NCBI RefSeq assembly: GCF_900142985.1
Contig: NZ_LT670849.1
Coordinates: 930,001-994,000, forward strand
Direction: 5' to 3'
Source of the DNA: Bradyrhizobium erythrophlei
GTDB lineage: Bacteria > Pseudomonadota > Alphaproteobacteria > Rhizobiales > Xanthobacteraceae
DNA length: 64,000 nucleotides
The notes beneath the pieces are model-generated. The model saw only the letters and a list, made by a program, of their open reading frames with translations, ran no database searches and was not told the DNA's origin. Each line of letters starts with the position of its first letter. The stretch's first letter is position 1. Positions 8,370 to 15,839 of this stretch are shown in pieces. Made by a program: the position numbers and the translations under genes.

Positions 8370-8582
8370 ATGGTCGTTCTCCGAGAGATTCTTTATCTCT
8401 GCTGCATGGCAATAACTATCTTGTGCGGGATCGCAGCACTCACGATCACGGTGGCAATCGTTACAAACAAGCTTCCGGAGGACCCGCAGGCTTGGATGGC
8501 AGCGGTGTTCTTTGCGGCGGTCGGCGCCGCTGCTTGGATAGCTGGTCGCGCGGCAAGGTGGGACTGGTCGAGCTCGGGCTGA
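8370..8582 (+). CDS. Small membrane protein with two predicted helices
   Basis: A 70-residue hydrophobic protein with two membrane segments: about residues 4-30 (ILYLCCMAITILCGIAALTI) and 41-62 (WMAAVFFAAVGAAAWIAG). They are joined by the polar turn TNKLPEDPQ. A GTG at 8367 directly precedes ATG 8370; GGGGAAG upstream fits either. It lies 13 bp before the next small gene in the same direction, suggesting co-transcription. The function is unknown. Confidence 0.55.
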   Translation: MVVLREILYLCCMAITILCGIAALTITVAIVTNKLPEDPQAWMAAVFFAAVGAAAWIAGRAARWDWSSSG

Positions 8583-8595
8583 AAGCGGAGGGAAA

Positions 8596-8814
8596 GTGAA
8601 GAGGCCTCTAAAGGAATATGAGATCAGGCGCCTCCTGCACAGAGCGTGGAGCCGACGGCGGCTGGCAGCCTCGCCAAGTGTTCGCAACGCTTTGCAACTG
8701 AACCTCAATCGAGAACTCGAAGAACCACGCGGCGAGGCCGTGAAGTATTTCTTCGCCGCCCTTATCCTCCAGGGCCTGCTCTACCTAGTCTATAGTCGGC
8801 TTGGAATAAGCTAG
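8596..8814 (+). CDS. Small protein with C-terminal membrane anchor
   Basis: A 72-residue protein starting at GTG 8596 after a GCGGAGGGAAA ribosome-binding site. A basic, helical N-terminal half (IRRLLHRAWSRRRLAASPSV) is followed by a single C-terminal membrane segment (YFFAALILQGLLYLVYS). The shape suggests a tail-anchored inner-membrane protein. No family is recognised; the neighbour upstream is also a small membrane protein. Confidence 0.55.
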   Translation: MKRPLKEYEIRRLLHRAWSRRRLAASPSVRNALQLNLNRELEEPRGEAVKYFFAALILQGLLYLVYSRLGIS

Positions 8815-8818
8815 GGCT

Positions 8819-8881
8819 CCCGGCGGCCTTCGCTCATCGGGCACCAACCGTGGGGAACAAAAAAAGAGGCCGCCGATTTTT
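8819..8881 (+). terminator. Possible long-loop terminator after the small membrane gene pair
   Basis: CGGCGGCC just after the 8814 stop pairs with GGCCGCCG about 36 bases later, followed by ATTTTTG. The stem is strong but the loop is long, so termination activity is uncertain. Confidence 0.35.
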
Positions 8882-8886
8882 GTGGA

Positions 8887-9087
8887 ATGGAATACCGAGG
8901 CACGACATACAATGTCATTCAAGGCATAGAGCGCCGGGTCTGGAAATGGTCAGTATCGGTTGCGGGCGTGGTGCTGAGGGGCCAAGCGGAGACTAAATCC
9001 GCAGCCGTGGCCGCGGCTGAGAAAGCAATCGATCGGGCACTGGCTCCTAGAAACGTGCCGCGTGCGCCCCGCGTCGACCCGGATTGA
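8887..9087 (+). CDS. Small hypothetical protein of Bradyrhizobium type
   Basis: A 66-residue protein with alternating strands (MEYRGTTYNVIQGI, WKWSVSVAGVVLRGQAET) and a helix (KSAAVAAAEKAIDRAL). It resembles the abundant small rhizobial proteins that start MEYRGxxY and have the WxxxVxxxG pattern. These are probably single-domain alpha/beta proteins; no function is known for them. The start ATG 8887 is the only reasonable one. Confidence 0.6.
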   Translation: MEYRGTTYNVIQGIERRVWKWSVSVAGVVLRGQAETKSAAVAAAEKAIDRALAPRNVPRAPRVDPD

Positions 9088-9170
9088 CCTTCACCAAATG
9101 GGGCGCCGCCGCGACGTGGACGCGCGCCTGTGTTATTTTGGCTCCGGACAGCCGAGAGGCAGAAGCTTCA

Positions 9171-9195
9171 CGTCTCGGCCCGCGCGGCCGAGACG
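9171..9195. other. Perfect 10-bp inverted repeat (hairpin)
   Basis: CGTCTCGGCC (9171-9180) and GGCCGAGACG (9186-9195) are exact complements around a five-base spacer. The hairpin lies about 110 bp upstream of the DUF1330 gene. There is no T-run on either side. It could be an operator or a structured leader. Confidence 0.55.
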
Positions 9196-9303
9196 AATTG
9201 CTTGAACCTTAGGTTGACCGCCGCGACTCACGTTTAGGGCGAGGTGCGCCCGAATAAGGGGGTGTTCGTCCTGTTTTGAAATCGCACAATCGGAGGGAAT
9301 GCC

Positions 9304-9693
9304 ATGAGATCCAACTACAAAATCACTATGGTATTGCTGGCTGGCGTCGCAATCGGCGCTATCGCGGTTCAGGGCCTCCACGCTCAAGGGGCCAAGCTGA
9401 AGGCCTACGCTATCAGTGAACTTGAGACCCTCGATGCCTCAGCCCAAGCCGCGTACCTGCCTGCCGCCCGCAAGGCGATAGAAGCAGCTAACGGTCACAC
9501 TTTGCGCACCGCGGCCGGACGAGTGGTTCAAATAGAGGGCGGGCCGGCTCCCAAGAATGTCGGAATTACTGAATGGGCCAGCCTGGATGATGCTGTGGCA
9601 TTCTACAAGTCTAAAGCCTGGGCGGACCTTGCACCCGATCGCGACAAGGCGACCAAAGTGGTGCGGCGGTACGTCGTTGAAGTTGAAAAGTAG
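9304..9693 (+). CDS. DUF1330 family exported protein
   Basis: A 129-residue protein with an N-terminal signal peptide (KITMVLLAGVAIGAIAVQGLHAQG) and a ferredoxin-like DUF1330 domain. Typical DUF1330 features are KAYAISELETLD, the YLPAARKAIEAANG helix, and WASLDDAVAFYKSKAW near the end. The catalytic role of the family is unknown; a dimeric alpha-beta barrel is expected. CGGAGGGAATGCC before ATG 9304 is a strong ribosome-binding site. The gene appears to be transcribed alone and ends before a GC-rich hairpin. Confidence 0.85.
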   Translation: MRSNYKITMVLLAGVAIGAIAVQGLHAQGAKLKAYAISELETLDASAQAAYLPAARKAIEAANGHTLRTAAGRVVQIEGGPAPKNVGITEWASLDDAVAFYKSKAWADLAPDRDKATKVVRRYVVEVEK

Positions 9694-9708
9694 CGGTAGT
9701 CAAAGGCA

Positions 9709-9731
9709 GGGGCCGCCTCGTGGGCGGCCCC
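9709..9731 (+). terminator. GC-rich hairpin after the DUF1330 gene
   Basis: GGGGCCGCC (9709-9717) pairs with GGCGGCCCC (9723-9731). The T-run is poor (GTCTACTT), so this may be a weak terminator or an mRNA-stabilising hairpin. Confidence 0.4.
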
Positions 9732-9822
9732 GTCTACTTGATCGCCGTTGATTCGCGACAGTTTCGTGTTCAAGGCCAATGGTGAAGCTCACGCTTCGAC
9801 TGGGTGAAGCCCAAGGGCCGGG

Positions 9823-10140
9823 GTGAGCGTGAAGAACAAAGATCTTGCAGCGTTGTCCGTCGACCAACTTTGGCGTCTGCGCGCGGAGATTGAAAGGCTT
9901 TTGTCTTCGAAAATAGAAACCGAGAAGCGAAAGCTTGAGCAACGTCTTGCTCAGCTTGAGGGGCGCACCGAGCCTAAAAAAAGAACTCGGCGACCTTACC
10001 CAACGGTTCGTCCAAAATATCGCAACCCGGAGCGCCCCTCGGAAATCTGGTCTGGACGAGGGAAGCAACCGCGCTGGGTCCGCGCGCAACTTGCGTCAGG
10101 AAAGAAATTAGACGATCTGCTTATTTCACAGACGCACTGA
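9823..10140 (+). CDS. H-NS / HvrA-like nucleoid-associated protein
   Basis: A 105-residue DNA-binding protein of the alphaproteobacterial H-NS group. The N-terminal half is a coiled-coil oligomerisation helix (LWRLRAEIERLLSSKI, EKRKLEQRLAQLEG). A basic linker (KKRTRRPYP) leads to the C-terminal DNA-binding motif around PKYRNPERPSEIWSGRGKQP. GTG 9823 is the likely start. Such proteins silence A/T-rich, horizontally acquired DNA, which fits its place inside this accessory region. The 3' end overlaps the convergent gene at 10126-10335 by 15 bp. Confidence 0.85.
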   Translation: MSVKNKDLAALSVDQLWRLRAEIERLLSSKIETEKRKLEQRLAQLEGRTEPKKRTRRPYPTVRPKYRNPERPSEIWSGRGKQPRWVRAQLASGKKLDDLLISQTH

Positions 10141-10335
10141 CGGCCGGTCGTCTCTTGTAAGAGGACTATAAATCCGCTTCCTATTGAGAGGGTTTTTTGG
10201 CACGCAACGGAGCTCTGCCCTTCGAACTTCGTCGCGAAGCCTTTGCAACTCCAGATAACGATCCTCTAGGGTGCTGCCGTTCGACAGCGTTCGCGTTCGC
10301 GTAATTTTCGCTGACGTCGATCCCTGGCTCTTCAT
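10126..10335 (-). CDS. Small hypothetical basic protein
   Basis: A 69-residue protein; ATG 10335 follows a good GGGGAAT ribosome-binding site on the minus strand. It is rich in Arg and Ser/Thr and has one clear helix (DRYLELQRLRDEVRRAELR). It ends convergently inside the last 15 bp of the H-NS-like gene. No family is recognised. Confidence 0.5.
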   Translation of the reverse strand: MKSQGSTSAKITRTRTLSNGSTLEDRYLELQRLRDEVRRAELRCVPKNPLNRKRIYSPLTRDDRPSVRL

Positions 10336-10583
10336 GACTATTCCCCTCATTTAGATGGGTACTAAAAGCCGCCGTAAGATTTGATCGCCTTCAAAAAACA
10401 TCCTAGTGCGACGCACAAATTACGTCGCGATGAAATTATATACTATGGACATGTTGATTGGGCAAAATTCTGCCTTCACTTTAGGCAGAGCTAGCCTCAC
10501 ACAGAGCGCCCTCTCACTGATCCCGAACCGCACGAGTCCGGCACCTTCATCCGGTTCACGCAGGCAGGCGCGGACCTGTTCGC

Positions 10584-10817
10584 GTGAAGAAGCTGACGCG
10601 ATCCGGCTGGGTGCCATTCGAAGTTCCTCCCGGCGTTGCACGGGCATTCATCGAGGACATGAAGGCGTATTTTGCCGAGGAGAACGGGCACAAGCGTGAC
10701 GCGATCGCAGTCCGCGAGCTTCACGCGCTCAAGGAGCATCAAGGGCCGCGAGAGAAGGCGCTTCGATTGTCATACGTGAAGGCGATGTTTTTAGAGATGA
10801 AGGGTATTGTTGGTTGA
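10584..10817 (+). CDS. Small hypothetical protein of Bradyrhizobium type
   Basis: A 77-residue soluble protein beginning at GTG 10584. The sequence KKLTRSGWVPFEVPPGVARA, then MKAYFAEEN and RDAIAVRELHALKEHQGPRE, resembles short proteins that are common in Bradyrhizobium genomes, without known function. Its stop codon overlaps the start of the next miniature gene (TGATG), so the two are probably translationally coupled. Confidence 0.65.
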   Translation: MKKLTRSGWVPFEVPPGVARAFIEDMKAYFAEENGHKRDAIAVRELHALKEHQGPREKALRLSYVKAMFLEMKGIVG

Positions 10818-10969
10818 TGAAAAAACCAGTCGCTAATCCATCAGAGCGCGACTGCCCGGAATGTATGGGGAGCGGCTTCACGGTCGTGAAGCATCCAACG
10901 AAACCCGGCGTCAAAATTTATAAAGCGTGTGAAGAATGTCTAGGCAAGGGACGTGTTGCCGCCAATTGA
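10817..10969 (+). CDS. 50-residue zinc-finger miniprotein (DnaJ-type CxxCxGxG motifs)
   Basis: A 50-residue gene whose ATG overlaps the previous stop (TGATG). It encodes two CxxC knuckles of the DnaJ cysteine-rich type: CPECMGSGF near the N-terminus and CEECLGKGR near the C-terminus, spaced by about 22 residues. Four Cys would bind one zinc ion. There is no J domain. The role is unknown; coupling to the 77-residue protein upstream suggests that they act together. Confidence 0.65.
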   Translation: MKKPVANPSERDCPECMGSGFTVVKHPTKPGVKIYKACEECLGKGRVAAN

Positions 10970-10991
10970 GGCGGCGGCCTTAAGGAGTTCT

Positions 10992-11144
10992 ATGCGTTCA
11001 TCAGTCTGGATAGCGATCTTCGTCGGCTCGACAATAGGTGGCATGGTGCCAGAGCTGTGGGGCGGTGACATGCTTTCCTATTCCGGCGTACTGCTCAGCG
11101 GCGTCGGTGCGTTCGCGGGGCTGTGGGTTGCATACAGGCTTTAA
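10992..11144 (+). CDS. 50-residue inner-membrane miniprotein
   Basis: ATG 10992 follows the strong AAGGAG ribosome-binding site at 10983-10988. The product is almost entirely hydrophobic, with two short membrane segments (VWIAIFVGSTIGGMVPEL and YSGVLLSGVGAFAGLWVAY). A longer frame from GTG 10953 exists, but it would overlap the previous gene and skip the ribosome-binding site. Similar 50-residue membrane proteins are common in Bradyrhizobium; no function is known. Confidence 0.6.
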   Translation: MRSSVWIAIFVGSTIGGMVPELWGGDMLSYSGVLLSGVGAFAGLWVAYRL

Positions 11145-11462
11145 GAGACGCTTCAGAATTAGGCCACTAGGGGTCGAAACAGGCGAATAACCCACTGGGG
11201 GTGCTGTGCCAATTAGGACAGTGCTGTAGACGGTATTTGTCCGGCTATCTCAGCCTGTGGATAACTCTAAGCTGCCTCTTGCCGGGGCTGAGATTTTCAT
11301 CACGCACAAATTTTGCCGGCCATTGGGGTCGCCGAGAGGTGACCCCTTTCGATTCCAGCGCTCGGAAGCTGAAAGCGGCATCAAAAAGAAAGCCGCCCAC
11401 TGAGGCAGCCTTAATTCGAGGGACTTGTTTTCTTCCTGCCCAGTGCCTTCGTCGGCTACCTG
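11145..11462. other. Intergenic stretch without a supported gene
   Basis: No convincing coding frame on either strand. One imperfect hairpin is present (GGGGTC ... GTGACCCC near 11327-11346). It lies between plus-strand and minus-strand small genes, so it may hold transcription ends for both. Confidence 0.5.
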
Positions 11463-11624
11463 TTAGTCGAATGTTTCTTGAGGGATCTGCGGACGTGAGT
11501 GCACCATGCTCATCCAGCCTTGGGCGATCCGCAGCCAGGATGCACGGTCTACTTCGCTGATAGCTCGGTCTGCCTGTCGCTGCGCCTCAACGGCGCGACG
11601 CCGGTATTCGTCCTGAGTAGCCAT
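11463..11624 (-). CDS. 53-residue hypothetical protein
   Basis: A minus-strand gene of 53 codons starting at ATG 11624. The product is one charged helix followed by AISEVDRASWLRIAQGWMSM and a short polar tail. The DRAxWLRIAxGW pattern is shared by many short Bradyrhizobium proteins (often 50-70 residues), which supports it being real. The function is unknown. The next minus-strand gene upstream starts at 11892. Confidence 0.6.
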   Translation of the reverse strand: MATQDEYRRRAVEAQRQADRAISEVDRASWLRIAQGWMSMVHSRPQIPQETFD

Positions 11625-11688
11625 GATCCGACGATGCGCCTATTTCGGCAATCGGAACAGTTACAAATCAAAAAGGAACCACGAGGCC

Positions 11689-11892
11689 TTACGTCGGTGC
11701 TCTCAATTCGCCCTGAAGCCAACCTGCAACTTCGCGTGACTTCATGGGGTCGTCCCATTCGGTGACAATCTGGTGGATGTCGCTGCACAGCTGGCACTCA
11801 AAGGTGCGGATGTGGAAGCCTAAGTGGCTGGGCGTGATCTGCGCCAGTATCGTTACGCTTTTGCAGATCGGACATAGCGGTCGGAAGGACAT
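11689..11892 (-). CDS. Small zinc-ribbon-like protein
   Basis: A 67-residue protein with two CxxC pairs (CPIC at residues 7-10, CQLC near 33-36) separated by about 22 residues, a typical single zinc ribbon. The rest, ILAQITPSHLGFHIRTFEC and a C-terminal DPMKSREVAGWLQGEL, matches a small-protein family widespread in Bradyrhizobium. It is probably co-directional with the 53-residue gene downstream. The role is unknown. Confidence 0.65.
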   Translation of the reverse strand: MSFRPLCPICKSVTILAQITPSHLGFHIRTFECQLCSDIHQIVTEWDDPMKSREVAGWLQGELRAPT

Positions 11893-12087
11893 GGTTGCGC
11901 GCCTTGATGAGGCGGGAGCACAACACTCTCAGTCACCGGGTATATGCCGTTACAGGGCCGGTGATGAATCGATCATGGCGCGTTGCAATACAGGCACGAT
12001 GTTCCGTTTTGCTCACCTTCGAAATGAAATTAACGATTGGTTCACGAATTGGTCTGCTGTCCGACTCAATTTGAGCAAAAGCCATTT

Positions 12088-12171
12088 TCAAAGGTGGAAA
12101 GCCGCAAAAACAAGCACGCCGATTAGAAAAGCGAGCGCAATAGCAATGAGCGCTAGAAAAAACTTGGCCAT
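12088..12171 (-). CDS. Possible 27-residue membrane peptide
   Basis: ATG 12171 opens a 27-codon frame encoding a nearly uniform hydrophobic helix: MAKFF, LALIAIALAFLIG, VLVFAAF, then His-Leu. The pattern (basic residue, one membrane segment, short end) fits a small inner-membrane peptide, and the codons are not repetitive. There is no homology evidence, so it may be chance. Confidence 0.3.
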   Translation of the reverse strand: MAKFFLALIAIALAFLIGVLVFAAFHL

Positions 12172-12340
12172 ATAGAACCAACAAGGCGCATTCTCATTGG
12201 TTGCTAGGTCGCCTTACGTCATCATGGCGGACCTCATGGATTGCTCAATACGCCGTCAGGCCGTGTTCTGCTCCGAAATGAACACAACCAAACGACACTT
12301 TCAGCAGAGAAACACCGCGCTTCTGAGGAAGTTATTCCGC

Positions 12341-12547
12341 ATGACCACTTGCATGCGCTGCTTCGGATGCCGCTGGGTTTGCGAGGCCCATCCTCATATG
12401 GCCTGGGAAGGCGAGTATGCCTGTGGTTGCGGCGCGCCCGGAATGCCATGCCCGGCTTGCAACAAGCCCGCTGAAGGCGAGATGCCCAGGATGCCGGCGG
12501 CTTTGAAACAGAGTTCAATAGGAGCTGCTGGTGGAATTGACGGATAA
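12341..12547 (+). CDS. Cys-rich small protein with several CxxC/CxC motifs
   Basis: A 68-residue protein with eight Cys in CMRCFGC, WVC, CGCG and CPAC, plus His in EAHPHMAWEG. The pattern Cys-rich - WVCEAHP - W.G - CGCGAPGMPCPACN matches a zinc-binding small-protein family frequent in Bradyrhizobium. ATG 12341 is chosen to start just before the first Cys motif; the frame is open further upstream. It probably binds one or two zinc ions. The function is unknown. Confidence 0.55.
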   Translation: MTTCMRCFGCRWVCEAHPHMAWEGEYACGCGAPGMPCPACNKPAEGEMPRMPAALKQSSIGAAGGIDG

Positions 12548-12853
12548 GACGGCTCCGCACAGTCCGGGGCGTGCATTGGCGGAGCCGCCAACGGCGGCAC
12601 TGGAGGAGACACACTGTCCGCCGTCCATAAGCTTACGGGCGCAATCGCCTTAGGTTGCTAAGCTCGGATCAAGCGCGAATCCTCGCTCCTAAAAGTCCTG
12701 TAATGGAGGCGACTGTCGAACCGGCCGGCCGCTGCCAGAGTGATGTACTCATTTGCGTTAAAAATCTATTCCCTTTCGAGAAAGCGCCGCAACTGCGCCG
12801 TGACTCAGGATTTGGCTTTGGGGTCAGGTCTGGGGCTTGTACCGGGGGAAACA
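12548..12853. other. Intergenic stretch without a supported gene
   Basis: About 300 bp. Several short frames are open but none has a good start and protein-like composition. It presumably contains the promoter of the exported protein at 12854. Confidence 0.45.
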
Positions 12854-13141
12854 ATGAGGGTCCTTGCCGCGATACTTACCTTGCTAGTTTCAAGTGCTGC
12901 CGCCGCTCAAGAGTGCAAGACTTGCTCAATGGCCGATGCCTGCACAAAGGCATACTTTAAAGCTACGTTGGAAGCCCAAAGCGCCACTAAGCAGGCGATC
13001 CGGGATTGGAAACAGAATCTAGATAAAAAGGCCTCCGCAGAATTGTCCAACAGGGGCGCGCTCGCGTTACAAGACGCCATGGAAACGCAAGTTCGTTCTG
13101 AGCTGGAACGCCTGAAGGAGTGCTTAGCCAAGATTAGGTAG
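12854..13141 (+). CDS. Small exported protein with Cys residues
   Basis: A 95-residue protein. The signal peptide RVLAAILTLLVSSAAAAQ is cut before ECKTC. The mature part begins with three Cys (CKTCSMADAC), continues as a charged helix (ATLEAQSATKQAIRDWKQNL) and ends with a helix containing one more Cys (LERLKECLAKIR). A periplasmic helical protein with two disulfides is likely. CGGGGGAAACA precedes ATG 12854. No family is recognised. Confidence 0.6.
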   Translation: MRVLAAILTLLVSSAAAAQECKTCSMADACTKAYFKATLEAQSATKQAIRDWKQNLDKKASAELSNRGALALQDAMETQVRSELERLKECLAKIR

Positions 13142-13322
13142 CTGACCGGAGCTGCCTGGTTAACCCTGATTAGTTTCCTTAAGACGCAGATTGCCTTGCG
13201 ACCATCGGTCCCGAGAATGCAGCGTTCGCGGCGACGCTCCGGCACTAAGTGACGTCAAGGCGTTTGCCTTTTCCGACTCGCTAAATAAGTCCTTCAAGGA
13301 CGGGGCGCATGCGAGGTGCTGC

Positions 13323-13580
13323 ATGCAATTCAGTCGTGTTATTAATCCCGTCGGTGACATGCAAATATGGAACGCAAGCGGCGACGGTTTCTCGTTTGTG
13401 ATCAGTTATGAGAGCCGCAGCGGTCCTGGTCTTCATGGTGCTCCGGGCTTTGTAGCATCTTGGCGTCCACTTCATGACAACAGGGGCGCAGTCAAAGTTA
13501 TCGGGTCACCTTTCAAGACATTCGAAGCGGCCGAGGAAGCCTGCGAAACAATGCTAGGATATTTGACAGAGAGGCATTAG
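13323..13580 (+). CDS. Small hypothetical protein
   Basis: An 85-residue protein from ATG 13323; a second in-frame ATG at 13359 (MQIWNASGDGF) may be the true start. Its middle (FSFVISYESRSGPGLHGAPG, then FVASWRP) and end (SPFKTFEAAEEACETML) look like a compact alpha/beta domain found in short Bradyrhizobium proteins. No function is known. Confidence 0.5.
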   Translation: MQFSRVINPVGDMQIWNASGDGFSFVISYESRSGPGLHGAPGFVASWRPLHDNRGAVKVIGSPFKTFEAAEEACETMLGYLTERH

Positions 13581-13693
13581 TCGCAGCTTCACGAAGACTT
13601 TGGTCGCCCGTTGTGTGAATTGGGGTGCACCCGCCAGCGACTGATCGGCCTACGTTGTCATCGCCGTTTCACGGCGGTTCCTCCCTTAACTTG

Positions 13694-13721
13694 GCGCCCG
13701 TCGCGAATGGCGGGCTTTTTT
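13694..13721 (+). terminator. Rho-independent terminator
   Basis: The stem GCCCG (13696-13700) pairs with CGGGC (13711-13715) around a ten-base loop, followed by TTTTTT. It stands about 115 bp after the 13580 stop and 90 bp before the lipoprotein gene, so it would end transcription entering from the left. Confidence 0.6.
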
Positions 13722-13809
13722 CGAAGCTCCTGGTGCGGCCTTCGCGCGTGCAGTATTGCCTTCGACCCCAGGTTGCGGTTGGATGGCGGCCGGTCGGGGG
13801 ATCAGCAAA

Positions 13810-14190
13810 ATGCGTATTCTGGGAATCGTGGCGCTATGCGTCACGCTGTGTGGCTGTGCGGCTTCGCGGCAGGAGACTGCGGTTCGTTTGGGCCAACAGT
13901 ACATCAGGCAGAATGTCGACGCCCTTGTCGTTCGATTTGGACCGCCGGCCAACACGTTCAAGATGAACAGCGGCGAAACCTCGTACGTCTGGCAACTTGG
14001 CAACCAGACCGAAATCAACACCTATCGAGGCACCGGCGCAGCAAGCACACAGTTTTGCAAGGTCAACGTCGTTGCAACACCAGCCGGAATTGTAACTCAG
14101 CTCCACACCGAAGATGCCAATATATATACTGGACTTACAGCGGCGGTCGGTGTCGATGTAAGCCTTTGCGCGACCCGCCTCGGCACGTAA
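13810..14190 (+). CDS. Small lipoprotein
   Basis: A 126-residue lipoprotein: signal peptide RILGIVALCVTL with a lipobox LCGC (Cys at about residue 16). A mature domain follows with ETAVRLGQQYIRQNVDALVVRFGPPANTFKM and later SYVWQLGNQTEINT. The RFGPPxxxxxxxGExxYxW pattern is reminiscent of SmpA/BamE-like outer-membrane-associated lipoproteins, but this link is tentative. GGGGGAT before ATG 13810 is a good ribosome-binding site. The gene is monocistronic and convergent with the DUF3800 gene. Confidence 0.65.
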   Translation: MRILGIVALCVTLCGCAASRQETAVRLGQQYIRQNVDALVVRFGPPANTFKMNSGETSYVWQLGNQTEINTYRGTGAASTQFCKVNVVATPAGIVTQLHTEDANIYTGLTAAVGVDVSLCATRLGT

Positions 14191-14300
14191 CGGCACATCC
14201 GTAGGATACGGCCGCGTCGCATCCCCAATCCCTAGCGGTTTCCCTCCGCGGATCGGCCGGGGACACGTCACGGAGCGTGGCGTAACATCTGTAACGCTTG

Positions 14301-15122
14301 CTAGTCGCTAGTAAGAACGCACGTAGACATTAGCCCCTCAACAATTTGATCTTCATTGTACGAAATGGTGAGGCATGGACGCTTTTTCCCACGCCATGTT
14401 CCGAAGTCGAAGTTTTCCATTTTCGTCGGCAACTCGGACGCATCTTCTTCGTACCACTCTCTCACCCACCAGGCCCAAAGGTCGGCAGCCTGAAGGGGCA
14501 GAAACGTCTGATCATTTCCAAAAATTGGTTTTGCGCCGTAGCGATTTTTTGTTTCATCCGGCCGGCTAGACATGTAGTCATCCCAAGTGGCTGAGATGAA
14601 ACCTTCTTCCATTCGATTATCGAAATAGAAATCAACCTTTCCATCCGCCAGCTCGGGGTCCAAGAGGGGCCGATCAGTATGGAACTGATCCATCAGGGCT
14701 CGAAACTGATAGGCGAAGGGATTCTCGAAGCGGTCGAAGTTCACATATTGCAGACCGAGCTTCTGTGCGTTGTTTCGAATGCGTTCAAGGGCCGCTTCGT
14801 ATTCGGTAAGGTCGATCCGGCAAGCGAGCGATAAAGTGACGTGTTCCTCGATGATTCTATAAAACCAGGGCACCCGCTCCATGCGTTCGGGGAGAGCGGC
14901 CATCTCGCTCATTTTGAAGTGCTGTTTGCCGTTTTCAGCGAGCGTGCCGAAAGGAAGCATCGCCTCCCACTCCGGCTTGAATTTTTCCCAAGCCTCCACG
15001 GTCGCGATGTGGCCGGCTAGAACAGATTCGCCTCCAGGAGTAGAGCTATCGTCGATGAATGCTAAAAAGTTACGTGCGTGGAGCAAATCAAATCTCCCAG
15101 CATCAACAACCAACCTAACCAC
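14301..15122 (-). CDS. DUF3800 domain protein
   Basis: A 273-residue cytoplasmic protein. The N-terminal FLAFIDDSSTPGG is the acidic DUF3800 opening motif (FIDESG-like), a presumed metal/nuclease-like RNase H-type fold. Later features are IEEHVTLSLACRIDLTEY, a conserved DFYFDNR-type motif (KVDFYFDNRMEEGF) and LPLQAADLWAWWVREW near the C-terminus, where LQxADLxA is typical of the family. GTG 15122 gives a 20-residue leader before the domain, so the real start may lie a little downstream. DUF3800 genes are frequent in mobile and defence regions; the reaction is not known. Confidence 0.75.
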   Translation of the reverse strand: MVRLVVDAGRFDLLHARNFLAFIDDSSTPGGESVLAGHIATVEAWEKFKPEWEAMLPFGTLAENGKQHFKMSEMAALPERMERVPWFYRIIEEHVTLSLACRIDLTEYEAALERIRNNAQKLGLQYVNFDRFENPFAYQFRALMDQFHTDRPLLDPELADGKVDFYFDNRMEEGFISATWDDYMSSRPDETKNRYGAKPIFGNDQTFLPLQAADLWAWWVREWYEEDASELPTKMENFDFGTWRGKKRPCLTISYNEDQIVEGLMSTCVLTSD

Positions 15123-15199
15123 CTAAGGTAGGACTTATTGCTGATCTAGCGCAATCCCTAGCGGCTTCACGCACGGTGCCTTTTTCGCGATCATGGGAT

Positions 15200-15439
15200 A
15201 TGCCCACCCTCACTCGCCGCCGCTCAGACAACCCGCACCAAGAGACCTGGCACGTCTATTATGGCAACGTGCAAGTGGGCAGGATCGGTAAGCGCGCGGG
15301 CGTGCCGGTCGACGTAGACCAGTGGCAATGGCGTTGCGGGTTCTATCCCGGATGCGAGCCGCGCGAGCATCGCTACGGCACGGCAGCCGACTTCTTCACC
15401 GCGCTGCGGGAGTTTGAGGCCGCGTGGCGGGAGATAGCT
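15200..15439 (+). pseudogene. Truncated Bradyrhizobium-type small protein, in frame with the next gene
   Basis: Eighty codons (PTLTRRRSDNPHQETWHVYY ... VGRIGKRAGVPVDVDQWQW ... EHRYGTAADFFTALREFEAAW). They match the first part of a common soluble Bradyrhizobium protein that normally continues for 20-60 residues after the FEAAW helix. Here the frame runs straight into the signal peptide of the cyanovirin-N-like gene at 15440. The join looks like a deletion or recombination junction. Translation as one 192-residue fusion is possible but would put a signal peptide in the middle. Confidence 0.55.
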
Positions 15440-15775
15440 ATGCAAACAATTCTTATCTTTATTACTGCGAGTTTCGTTCTCCTGACGCCTCAGGCCACTT
15501 TGGCGCAACAAGCGTGCAAGTGTAACATCGCGGGTAAAATAGTTTGCTATCCAGCAACGACATGTGGCTCGGCAGGCGGTATTTGCAATGGGGTTTGGCC
15601 GTTTCCTGCTGGAAACTACGCGCAATCGTGCCGTAGTTGTGTAGACAGCTGTGCCCAGTTGACTTGTGTTTGCAAGAAAACTGATGGGCACGAGCAAGTC
15701 ACGGGGATAAACATTTTATCGTGCCCAAGCCAGCGCCTTTCAAACATAAACGGTAACTTGGCGTGCGGACCCTAA
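15440..15775 (+). CDS. Exported cyanovirin-N (CVNH)-like protein
   Basis: A 111-residue secreted protein. The signal peptide (QTILIFITASFVLLTPQATLAQQ) is followed by a Cys-rich segment (CKCNIAGKIVCYPATTCG). The last 50 residues resemble a CVNH repeat: GNYAQSCRSC, LTCVCKKTDG, INILSCPSQRLSNINGNLAC. CVNH domains bind glycans; in bacteria their roles are little known. The reading frame is continuous with a truncated gene upstream, but the signal peptide marks ATG 15440 as the functional start. The CVNH assignment rests on Cys spacing and the GNLxC ending and needs a profile search. Confidence 0.6.
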   Translation: MQTILIFITASFVLLTPQATLAQQACKCNIAGKIVCYPATTCGSAGGICNGVWPFPAGNYAQSCRSCVDSCAQLTCVCKKTDGHEQVTGINILSCPSQRLSNINGNLACGP

Positions 15776-15839
15776 ATATAGTGAACCTTCTGCTCCTCGA
15801 TCAAGCTGTCGCTAAAAGGTCTGTTCAATTTATTTCTCC

